From Bog-532 sp963830385 (lineage in GTDB: Bacteria > Actinomycetota > Actinomycetes > Streptosporangiales > Streptosporangiaceae), in the NCBI GenBank assembly GCA_963830385.1, contig CAWHMD010000005.1, positions 992,001 to 1,056,000 of the forward strand: a DNA stretch of 64,000 nucleotides, given 5' to 3'. Positions 57,642 through 64,000 of this stretch are shown here, one piece after another. How positions within the stretch are numbered: position 1 is the stretch's first letter; each line of letters opens with the position of its first letter. A program made the translations under genes and the position numbers. The notes beneath the pieces are model-generated. The model was not told where the DNA came from and ran no database searches. It saw only the letters and a program-made list of their open reading frames with translations.

Positions 57642-58381
57642 GGCCCGTTTCCCCGCTGGCCGGGCGGGTGCAGCAGCGGTGGGCACAGCTCGCAGGGAAC
57701 TCGGCGGAGTTCACCCCGGCCATCAGCCCGGTGGTGTCGCCCCGATCGAGAATCTGCCCGCCGGGCTGGGCGGGCATCGTGGTGATCGACGGAGCCGTGC
57801 TCGCGACCGCGCCCGATGAGGAGGCCGTCCGGCTGATCGAAGATGCCCTCGGGGGCTTGGCCGCTGAGGGCCTCACCGGCGCCGATGTGCTTCGGCGGCG
57901 GCTGCCCGTCGCCGAGATCCGGGGACCGGCGTCGCTGGCGTACCTGGACCCGCCCGACTTCCGGCCGCAGCCGGCTGTCGTTGAGGCGCTGGGCCTGGAT
58001 GATCGTGGCGTTCGGCGATTCCTGACGGGCGCCGGGGCTGCCTGGGCTGCTGACCGGGAGGAAAGCGGCATGGAGGAGATCACCTCCCCGGTCTTCGCGG
58101 TCCTCGAGCACGGCCAGGTGGTGGCCGCGGCGGGCTACCGGGACTGGCCGGGCAACACGGCCCACCTGAGCGTGCTGACCGCTCCGGCCGCCCGGGGCCG
58201 TGGCCTGGCCCGGGCCGCCGCGTCTGCCGCCGTCGCGCACGCGATCGCCGCCGGCCAGTTGCCGCAATGGCGGGCACGGCCGCTGGCTTCCCGGCGGGTG
58301 GCACGTGCCCTCGGGTTCAGCGAGCTCGGCTCCCAGGTGAGCATCCGCCTCGGCCAGCCGGGACTCAAGGGTCCCGGGTGA
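57638..58381 (+). CDS. GNAT-type acetyltransferase with extra N-terminal domain
   Basis: A 247-residue protein. The first 100 residues (GIVVIDGAVLATAPDEEAVR) form an uncharacterised N-terminal region; the C-terminal half contains VFAVLEHGQVVAAAGYRDWP and LTAPAARGRGLARAAASAAV, the GNAT acetyl-CoA site, and ends with ASRRVARALGFSELGSQVSI. The GTG start overlaps the epoxide hydrolase stop, so both are co-translated. The acceptor is unknown. Confidence 0.75.
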   Translation: MRPVSPLAGRVQQRWAQLAGNSAEFTPAISPVVSPRSRICPPGWAGIVVIDGAVLATAPDEEAVRLIEDALGGLAAEGLTGADVLRRRLPVAEIRGPASLAYLDPPDFRPQPAVVEALGLDDRGVRRFLTGAGAAWAADREESGMEEITSPVFAVLEHGQVVAAAGYRDWPGNTAHLSVLTAPAARGRGLARAAASAAVAHAIAAGQLPQWRARPLASRRVARALGFSELGSQVSIRLGQPGLKGPG

Positions 58382-58457
58382 CTCGGGGGTTGGGTGGGGC
58401 GCCTGGGGCGTGCGACTCGAGGGGCCGGGGCGTGGGGGGTGCCCGGCGGGCCTGGGG

Positions 58458-59102
58458 CTAGCGGTCGTCGCCCATGACGGGTTCGGGGAGGGTGCCGGCG
58501 TTGTGCTCGAGCAGGCGCCAGCGGCCGCGGCGGGTGCCGAGGACCGACCAGGAGCAGTTGGACAGCGGGCCCACGGTGTCCCACACATCCTCAGGCAGGT
58601 CCAGCAGCTTGCACATGCCCAGGCGGAGCGCCGCGCCGTGGCTGACCACGACGGCCAGGGCGCCCAGGGACAGCGTCTCGACGATGCGCTCCAGCGCGCC
58701 GTGCACCCGGTCGGCGACGCCGGTGGCGGTCTCGCCGCCGGGCGGGGACCAGGTCCGGAACTCGACCGGGTAGCGCGAGCGGATCTCGGGGCCGGTCAGG
58801 CCCTCCCACTGCCCACCGTGGCGCTCGCGCAGGTCCTTGTCGAGGGTGACCGGCAGGCCGGTGATGCGGGCCAACGGCGCGGCGGTGGACGCCGCCCGGG
58901 TCAGGTCGGAGGCGAAGATGGCGTCCGGCCGGAGCGCGGCCAGCAGGCGCGCGGCCCGCTCGGCCTGGGCCTCGCCGGTCTCGTCGAGCGGGATGTCGGT
59001 CTGGCCCTGGAAGCGGTCCTCGAAGTTCCACACGGTCTGGCCGTGCCGCCACAGGACCAGGCGGGGACCCCGCCCGGCGGGGCGCGGCTCCGCGCCGCCC
59101 AC
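58458..59102 (-). CDS. Histidine phosphatase (phosphoglycerate mutase-like)
   Basis: A 214-residue member of the histidine phosphatase superfamily. RLVLWRHGQTVWNFEDRFQG holds the catalytic RHG motif, with ASDLTRAASTAAPLARITGL, the acid in RERHGGQWEGLTGPEI and the second His in VVVSHGAALRLGM. The Asp/Glu and second His are intact. It follows rsfS by 17 bp on the same strand, a common actinobacterial arrangement. GTG at 59102 is the best start because upstream codons are Arg/Pro-rich. The substrate is unknown. Confidence 0.85.
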   Translation of the reverse strand: MGGAEPRPAGRGPRLVLWRHGQTVWNFEDRFQGQTDIPLDETGEAQAERAARLLAALRPDAIFASDLTRAASTAAPLARITGLPVTLDKDLRERHGGQWEGLTGPEIRSRYPVEFRTWSPPGGETATGVADRVHGALERIVETLSLGALAVVVSHGAALRLGMCKLLDLPEDVWDTVGPLSNCSWSVLGTRRGRWRLLEHNAGTLPEPVMGDDR

Positions 59103-59119
59103 CGGGCCGGCCGGGGCGC

Positions 59120-59557
59120 TCAGCGGAGGTTCCCGTCGGTGCGGCCGCCGAGCCGGCCCACCGGGCCCGCGGGGCCGGCGGTGTCGGCGCCCGCGGCGAC
59201 CAGCTCGGGCAGCGGGATGACGGGGCAGTCCTTCCACAGCCGTTCCAGGGCGTAGAAGATCCGCTCCTCGGAGTTCTGCACGTGCACGGTGATGTCGGCG
59301 TAGTCCAAGAGGACCCAGCGTCCTTCCCGCTCGCCTTCCCGGAGGACGGGCTTGGCCCCGGCCTGGCTCAGCCGGAGCTCGATCTCATCGACGACCGAAC
59401 GGACCTGGCGGTCGTTCGCGGCCGAGCAGAGCAGGAACGCATCGGAGATGACGAGCTGCTCACTCACGTCGTAGGCGATGATGTCGGTGGCGAGCTTGTC
59501 AGCCGCGGCCATCGCTGCAATCTCGATGAGCTCGACGGCCCTGGGGGTCGCGGTCAC
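59120..59557 (-). CDS. rsfS: Ribosomal silencing factor RsfS
   Basis: A 145-residue RsfS/Iojap protein. It binds ribosomal protein uL14 and blocks subunit joining under starvation. Landmarks are AVELIEIAAMAAADKLATDI, AYDVSEQLVISDAFLLCSAA, NDRQVRSVVDEIELRL and WVLLDYADITVHVQNSEERI followed by FYALERLWKDCP. GTG at 59557 gives the usual length; AGGAGGG lies about 13 nt upstream, so an ATG further up remains possible. A C-terminal Gly/Pro extension of about 25 residues is normal in actinobacteria. Normally next to nadD, it is here separated by about 3.4 kb. Confidence 0.92.
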   Translation of the reverse strand: MTATPRAVELIEIAAMAAADKLATDIIAYDVSEQLVISDAFLLCSAANDRQVRSVVDEIELRLSQAGAKPVLREGEREGRWVLLDYADITVHVQNSEERIFYALERLWKDCPVIPLPELVAAGADTAGPAGPVGRLGGRTDGNLR

Positions 59558-59791
59558 GTGTGCTGTTCGCCCTCCTCGGCTGGGCATCGTTGCTTCCAGT
59601 CTGCCATGCCCTGGTGACATCGCCGACTCTTCAGCCGCAGGCCACACCCTCACTCCCAGCTGAGCGGCTGCGTGACATCTTTGTGCGGTTGGCTACCTAA
59701 AGGTCGCTTTCGGGACCTGTTGTGTTCCAGTTGAGGGGTATACGGTCGGCGCTGTTCGACTTTGGCCGTTTCAGCATGGGGAGGCCGTTGC

Positions 59792-61261
59792 ATGACCATC
59801 GAGGTGAGCCGCCGCCAGTTGCTGGCGACGGGAGGGGCCGCGGTACTCGCGTCCTTCGCCCTACCGCCGAGCCTGCGCAGGGTTCTCGGCGACAGCACGG
59901 GCGCGCTGACCAGTGTGCAGAAGCCGCCGCCGGTCTCCGACATCAAGCACATCGTGGTGCTGATGCAGGAGAACCGCTCGTTCGACCATTACTTCGGCAC
60001 GATGCCGGGGGTGCGCGGATTCGGCGACAAGTCCGTGTCGAAGAACGTTTTCTACCAGGCGGACGCCAGCAACCCGGACAAGTACCTGCTGCCGTTCCAC
60101 GCCGACACCGATCACTACAAGGCGCAGGCGCTGCCGTCGACCAGCCACAACTGGGGTCCGCAGCACCAGTCCTGGGACAACGGCAAGATGGACGGGTTCG
60201 TGACCGCCCACCTGGCCTCGGACGGAGTGGCCGGGCAGTACACGATGGCCTACTACGACCGCAGCGACATCCCGTTCCACTGGGCGCTGGCCGATGCCTT
60301 CACCATCTGCGACGGCTACCACTGCTCGATGCTGGGCCCGACCTGGCCGAACCGGCTCTACCTGATGACCGGCCAGGTCGACCCGGAGGGTGAGCACGGC
60401 GGCCCGATCTACTCCAACGAGGTTCCGGCCAGCGGCTACTCCTGGCAGACCTACCCCGAGCTGCTGACCCAGGCCGGCGTGTCCTGGAGGCTCTACCAGG
60501 AGAACGACAACTACGGGCTGAACGTGCTGGAGTACTTCGACCAGTACCAGGCCGCCCCGACCAGCTCGCCGCTCTACCAGAACGCGATGAAGTTCTACCA
60601 GCCCGGCCAGTTCGAGTACGACGCGGTGCACGACCGGCTGCCGACGGTGTCGTGGATCCTGCCCACGTCCTACCAGTCCGAGCACCCCGACTTCATGCCC
60701 GCGGCCGGGGCCGACTTCGTGGCCAGCAAGGTCAACGCGATCGCGGCCAACCCCGACGTGTGGGCCAAGACCGTGTTCGTCCTCATCTACGACGAGAACG
60801 ACGGCTACTTCGACCACGTGGTGCCGCCCACCGCACCGGCCGGAACGGCGGGCGAGTACATCACGGTGAGCGGGGTGAGCGACCCGATCGGCCTCGGTTT
60901 CCGGGTGCCCTGCATCATCGTGTCGCCGTGGACGGTCGGCGGTTACGTCAGTCACGAGACGTTCGACCACACCTCGGTCATCCAGCTGATCGAGACGGTG
61001 ACCGGGGTCCGCAACCCCAGCATCACCGGCTGGCGGCGATCGGTCACCGGCGACCTGACCTCGGCGCTGGGGGCCGGGCCGGCCCGCCGGTTCCCGCGGC
61101 TGCCGGGCACCACGGCCGCGCTCGAAAAGGCCGAGGAAGCGTTCAAAACGTTGCCGCTGCCGCCGATACCCGGCGCCCAGCAGGTCTTCCCGGTCCAGGG
61201 CCAGGGCACCAAGCCGGTCCGGACCGCCCCCGCCAGCAAGCTGGCCGTAAAGGGAGCGTGA
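59792..61261 (+). CDS. Tat-exported phosphoesterase (phospholipase C / acid phosphatase family)
   Basis: A 489-residue exported protein. The twin-arginine signal is EVSRRQLLATGGAAVLASFA. The mature protein begins with HIVVLMQENRSFDHYFGTMP, the metal-binding Asn-Arg-Ser-Phe-Asp motif of the PF04185 phosphoesterase family, and later shows FTICDGYHCSMLGPTWPNRL and VFVLIYDENDGYFDHVVPP with further metal ligands. It would hydrolyse phospholipids or phosphate monoesters outside the cell. ATG at 59792 follows GGGGAGG. It is co-transcribed with the beta-propeller gene. Confidence 0.92.
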   Translation: MTIEVSRRQLLATGGAAVLASFALPPSLRRVLGDSTGALTSVQKPPPVSDIKHIVVLMQENRSFDHYFGTMPGVRGFGDKSVSKNVFYQADASNPDKYLLPFHADTDHYKAQALPSTSHNWGPQHQSWDNGKMDGFVTAHLASDGVAGQYTMAYYDRSDIPFHWALADAFTICDGYHCSMLGPTWPNRLYLMTGQVDPEGEHGGPIYSNEVPASGYSWQTYPELLTQAGVSWRLYQENDNYGLNVLEYFDQYQAAPTSSPLYQNAMKFYQPGQFEYDAVHDRLPTVSWILPTSYQSEHPDFMPAAGADFVASKVNAIAANPDVWAKTVFVLIYDENDGYFDHVVPPTAPAGTAGEYITVSGVSDPIGLGFRVPCIIVSPWTVGGYVSHETFDHTSVIQLIETVTGVRNPSITGWRRSVTGDLTSALGAGPARRFPRLPGTTAALEKAEEAFKTLPLPPIPGAQQVFPVQGQGTKPVRTAPASKLAVKGA

Positions 61262-61266
61262 ACGAC

Positions 61267-62442
61267 ATGACCAACACCTTGCGCGCCGGCCTGTCCCGTC
61301 TCCCCCGCCGCTGGGCCATCGGCGCCGGCGCGGTCGTCGCCGCCGGGGCGGTGACCGCGGCGGCGGTCACCCTGGCCGCCAGCGGCACCGCGGCCGGGCA
61401 CCCGGCCTCGTCCAAGGCGAACCTGGCCGCGTCGGCCTGCAGCGGGCCGGCCGGTGCCGCCTACGTGACCGACGCGGGCTGGGACGGGTTCAGCGCCATC
61501 GACACCGCCACCTGCAAGGTCATCCAGACCTACAACGTCGGCGACCCGGCCGTCCCCAACGCCCCGGGCGACTACGACTACGACTCGACCGACGAGGCCG
61601 TGGCCATCCACGGCAACCTGATGTACTTCGCCGACACCGGCAACTCGACGGTGGCGGTGATCGACGCCAGCAAGCTCGACGCCAAGAACTACAACCCGGC
61701 CGAGACCCTGATCAACGTGGGCCTGAACCCGCAGGCGCTGGCGGTCAGCCCGGACGGGTCGCAGGTCTGGGTGGCGGAGACCGGGCCGCAGGACTCGGCC
61801 TCGTCGCCGTCGGGCGTCAGCGTGATCTCGGCCGCGACCAGCAAGGTGACCGCCCGCTGGTCGCTGCCGGGCAGCCCCAGCCAGGTCACCTTCGCCCCGT
61901 CCGGTCAGCAGGTGTACGTGGCCACGGCGGGCGGCGTCGCGGTGTACAGCACGGCGACCAGGCACCGGGTGGCGTTCATCCGCGGTCTGGGCGACCCGCG
62001 CGGGATCGCGGTCTCCCCGGACGGCAAGACCGTCTACGTGACCGGCACCGAGTCGAACGAGCTGTACCTGGTCAGCGCGGCCACCAACCGGGTGACAGGC
62101 ACGGTCAAGGTCGGCGAGCTGCCCTGGCAGGTCGTCGCGGCGCCGAACGGGAAGACGGTCTACGTGGCCAACCCGGACTCCAGCTCGGTCTCGGTGGTCA
62201 GCACCGCGACCGGGGCGGTGACGGCCACGATCGCGATCCCCGGCGACCCGGACACGCTGGCCCTCACCCCCGACGGCAGCCAGCTGTGGGTCGGGGCCCG
62301 GTTCACGGCCAAGGTGGCCGTGCTGAACACGGCGGACAACTCGACCGTGGGGTCGATCAACCTCGGGGACGCGCCGAACGCGGCCGACGGCTACGCGCCG
62401 ACCGGCATCGCGCTCACCGCTACGCCGACCGCCGGGTCCTGA
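61267..62442 (+). CDS. Secreted YVTN-type beta-propeller protein
   Basis: A 391-residue exported protein. A Sec-type signal (LPRRWAIGAGAVVAAGAVTA) precedes six or seven propeller blades with the PDG-x-x-VxV pattern, for example ALAVSPDGSQVWVAETG, GIAVSPDGKTVYVTGTE and TLALTPDGSQLWVGARF. No catalytic residues are recognised; propellers of this type bind partners or ligands. ATG at 61267 is preferred over a GTG at 61258 that overlaps the phosphoesterase stop, because AGGGAGC fits the ATG. Its 3' end overlaps the converging GNAT gene by 23 bp. Confidence 0.85.
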   Translation: MTNTLRAGLSRLPRRWAIGAGAVVAAGAVTAAAVTLAASGTAAGHPASSKANLAASACSGPAGAAYVTDAGWDGFSAIDTATCKVIQTYNVGDPAVPNAPGDYDYDSTDEAVAIHGNLMYFADTGNSTVAVIDASKLDAKNYNPAETLINVGLNPQALAVSPDGSQVWVAETGPQDSASSPSGVSVISAATSKVTARWSLPGSPSQVTFAPSGQQVYVATAGGVAVYSTATRHRVAFIRGLGDPRGIAVSPDGKTVYVTGTESNELYLVSAATNRVTGTVKVGELPWQVVAAPNGKTVYVANPDSSSVSVVSTATGAVTATIAIPGDPDTLALTPDGSQLWVGARFTAKVAVLNTADNSTVGSINLGDAPNAADGYAPTGIALTATPTAGS

Positions 62443-62971
62443 CCAGGATGTCGTAGGTCAACGCGCCCGGGGCCGGCGGCCCCGGGCGCGGGTCGCGGGA
62501 GCGGGCCACTTTCTGCCAGCCCCAGCGCTGAAAGGCTTGCTGGGCGGCGCTGGCTGTAGGCAGCACGGCGAGCGTGGCCCGTTCCTCGGCCCGGCCGTCC
62601 AGGATCAGGTCGTGCAGGGCCCGGCCGATGCCCTGCCGCCGCCAGGAGGCCCGCACGGCCAGGTCGATCAGGGCGAACGTGCGGCCGGGGTGCTCGTCGG
62701 TGAGGTCGTCCGGCACCGTGGTGGTAAGGTCCCGCCACCACGAAGTGGACGGCCGCAACGGCAGCCCGGTCGCGTATCCGACCAGGTAGCCACCGTGCCA
62801 GGCGGTAGCGAGTACGAACCCGGGTTGACGCCGCAGGACCCGGAACCGGGCGCGGAACAACTCTTTCTGGTCATCATCAGCGGTTTCGGCATGCAGGGCC
62901 ACCAGATCGGACTCGTACTGCTCGGCCTGCCGCCCGTCCAGCAGGCGGAACTCCAGGCCGGATTCGATCAC
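62420..62971 (-). CDS. GNAT-family acetyltransferase next to nadD
   Basis: A 183-residue protein. LEFRLLDGRQAEQYESDLVA opens it, and LAVRASWRRQGIGRALHDLI is the acetyl-CoA motif (RRQGIGRAL), followed by AQQAFQRWGWQKVARSRDP. GTG at 62971 overlaps the nadD stop by 4 bp, so it is coupled to nadD. Its 3' end overlaps the converging propeller gene by 23 bp. The substrate is unknown. Confidence 0.8.
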   Translation of the reverse strand: MIESGLEFRLLDGRQAEQYESDLVALHAETADDDQKELFRARFRVLRRQPGFVLATAWHGGYLVGYATGLPLRPSTSWWRDLTTTVPDDLTDEHPGRTFALIDLAVRASWRRQGIGRALHDLILDGRAEERATLAVLPTASAAQQAFQRWGWQKVARSRDPRPGPPAPGALTYDILVRTRRSA

Positions 62972-63591
62972 GCGCGCACCGGGTCGTCCGGCGCGGAGTA
63001 CAGGTCCCGCTTGGCGATGTACTGGACGACGCCGTCCGGGACCAGGTACCAGACCGGTTCGCCGTCGGCCACGCGGGCGCGGCACTCGCTGGAGGAAATG
63101 GCCAGGGCGGGGATCTCGACCAGGCTGACCTTGCCGTCCGGCAGCCCGTCCTCGGTCAGCGTGTGCCCGGGCCGGGTACAGCCGATGAAGTGTGCGAGCG
63201 AGAACAGCTCATCCAGATCGTGCCAGGACAGCATGGTGGCCAGCGCGTCCGCGCCGGTGATGAAGAAGAACTCGTCCTCGGGGGGCGCCGCCGCCCGCAG
63301 GTCCTTCAGCGTGTCGATGGTGTAGGTCGGCCCCGGCCGGTCGATGTCCACCCGGCTGACGCTGAACCGCGGGTTGGACGCGGTGGCGATGACCGTCATC
63401 AGGTACCGGTCCTCGGCCGGCGAGACCTCGCGGCCTGCCTTCTGCCACGGCTTGCCGGTCGGTACGAAGATCACCTCGTCCAGCTCGAAGATGTGCCCGA
63501 CTTCGCTCGCGGCGACGAGGTGACCGTGGTGGACGGGGTCAAACGTGCCGCCCATCACCCCGATGCGCCGTCCCTCCCGGCCAGTATTCAT
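62968..63591 (-). CDS. nadD: Nicotinate-nucleotide adenylyltransferase
   Basis: A 207-residue NadD, which makes deamido-NAD from nicotinate mononucleotide and ATP. GVMGGTFDPVHHGHLVAASE is the nucleotidyltransferase HxGH motif and IPALAISSSECRARVADGEP the C-terminal ISSSxxR motif. ATG at 63591 is supported by TACCAT exactly 6 nt upstream, without a ribosome-binding site, suggesting a leaderless message. It is divergent from the M48 peptidase gene. In most actinobacteria rsfS follows directly; here other genes intervene. Confidence 0.93.
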   Translation of the reverse strand: MNTGREGRRIGVMGGTFDPVHHGHLVAASEVGHIFELDEVIFVPTGKPWQKAGREVSPAEDRYLMTVIATASNPRFSVSRVDIDRPGPTYTIDTLKDLRAAAPPEDEFFFITGADALATMLSWHDLDELFSLAHFIGCTRPGHTLTEDGLPDGKVSLVEIPALAISSSECRARVADGEPVWYLVPDGVVQYIAKRDLYSAPDDPVRA

Positions 63592-63597
63592 AACGGG

Positions 63598-63647
63598 ATG
63601 GTATCGAGGCCGGCAAGGCGCTTGTGCCCGGCCGGCGGCGCTACCAT
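63598..63647. promoter_or_regulatory. Divergent leaderless promoters of nadD and the M48 peptidase gene
   Basis: TACCAT occurs on the minus strand at 63598-63603 (6 nt before the nadD ATG) and on the plus strand at 63642-63647 (7 nt before the peptidase ATG). Neither gene has a Shine-Dalgarno sequence, so identical -10 boxes appear to drive both leaderless genes from a 63-bp gap. Confidence 0.5.
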
Positions 63648-63654
63648 ACGAGAT

Positions 63655-64000
63655 ATGACTCCAGTGCCGGATCGAGCGCGGGTACGCCTTCCGGGTATCA
63701 GTTCTCGCGCGTATGAACACCCCGCCGATCGTTCCGCCCTGGTGGCGATGCGCAAGCTGACCGGGTTCGACGTGCTGCTGCGCAAGCTGTCAGGGCTGTT
63801 CAACGAACGTTCCCTGCGGCTGCAGTTCCTGGCTAGCGGCGTGCGCGTCTCCGAGCGCCAGTTCCCGCAGATCAACGACATGGTGCGGGACGGGGCCTAC
63901 GTCCTCGACCTGCCGAATATCCCTGAGGTGTTCGTCACCCAGAACCCCATCGTGAACGCGATGGCGCTCGGGTCGGACCAGCCGTTCATCGTGATCAACA
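63655..64000 (+). CDS. M48-family metallopeptidase, N-terminal part (runs off window)
   Basis: An open frame from ATG 63655 to the window end (115 residues). The segment YEHPADRSALVAMRKLTGFD and LLRKLSGLFNERSLRLQF precede QNPIVNAMALGSDQPFIVIN, the characteristic stretch just before the HExxH motif of M48 (HtpX/Ste24-like) peptidases. The catalytic motif itself lies beyond the window. ATG follows TACCAT by 7 nt, so the message is probably leaderless. Confidence 0.85.
   Translation, partial: MTPVPDRARVRLPGISSRAYEHPADRSALVAMRKLTGFDVLLRKLSGLFNERSLRLQFLASGVRVSERQFPQINDMVRDGAYVLDLPNIPEVFVTQNPIVNAMALGSDQPFIVIN

Overview
The window is high-GC DNA (roughly 70 percent by eye) with dense coding, many GTG starts, 4-bp ATGA/GTGA overlaps inside operons and strong G/C preference at third codon positions. 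Together with twin-arginine and lipobox signals, ECF sigma factors carrying SnoaL-like tails, an EACC1-linked caspase and many leaderless promoters (a TANNNT box 6 to 7 nt before an ATG or GTG), this points to the chromosome of a soil-type filamentous actinomycete, perhaps Streptosporangiales-like. The order is an inference. No rRNA, tRNA, CRISPR array, IS element or prophage was seen.

Layout. 1-2.5 kb: aromatic catabolism, with a class III CoA-transferase (partial), an IclR regulator and a LigB/LigA extradiol dioxygenase pair. 2.6-3.2 kb: a Phd/YefM-RelE type toxin-antitoxin pair. 3.2-5.5 kb: GNAT enzyme, small ORF and APC amino-acid permease. 5.6-8.7 kb: large secreted glycoside hydrolase. 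8.9-11.7 kb: three-gene cassette of a HExxE protein with a Lys/Asp/His-rich segment, an unknown protein and an ATP-grasp ligase. 11.7-13.3 kb: ECF sigma factor with DGPF partner. 13.4-21.5 kb: TenA, secreted GH3 beta-glucosidase with ricin-type lectin tail, acyl-CoA synthetase, quinone oxidoreductase and ABC exporter. 21.7-29.3 kb: five overlapping genes SWIM / DUF5691 / MoxR AAA+ / DUF5682 / VWA. 29.3-29.8 kb: hairpin-rich gene-free stretch with an SDR remnant. 30.2-34.7 kb: LacI regulator divergent from a fructose/ribose-type ABC importer.

34.8-38.0 kb: lipoprotein, membrane protein, and an EACC1-caspase pair whose caspase gene carries a frameshift. 38.2-42.2 kb: dehydrogenase, VapBC-like PIN module with two palindromic operators, saccharopine-dehydrogenase-like enzyme and a second quinone oxidoreductase. 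42.3-44.4 kb: NarL-type two-component system. 44.5-52.4 kb: sugar-utilisation cluster (DeoR regulator, Tat lipoprotein binding protein, two permeases, ADP-dependent-type sugar kinase, LacD-type aldolase, ManA-type isomerase). 52.0-58.4 kb: SnoaL protein, two SnoaL-tailed ECF sigma factors, a frameshifted MFS exporter, epoxide hydrolase and GNAT protein. 58.5-64 kb: phosphoglycerate-mutase-like enzyme, rsfS and nadD, with a secreted phosphoesterase / beta-propeller pair inserted between rsfS and nadD, then the start of an M48 peptidase.

The least explained systems are the EACC1-caspase locus, the HExxE / ATP-grasp cassette and the SWIM-MoxR-VWA operon. Two single-base disruptions (caspase, MFS exporter) may be real mutations or assembly errors and should be resolved before biology is inferred from them.
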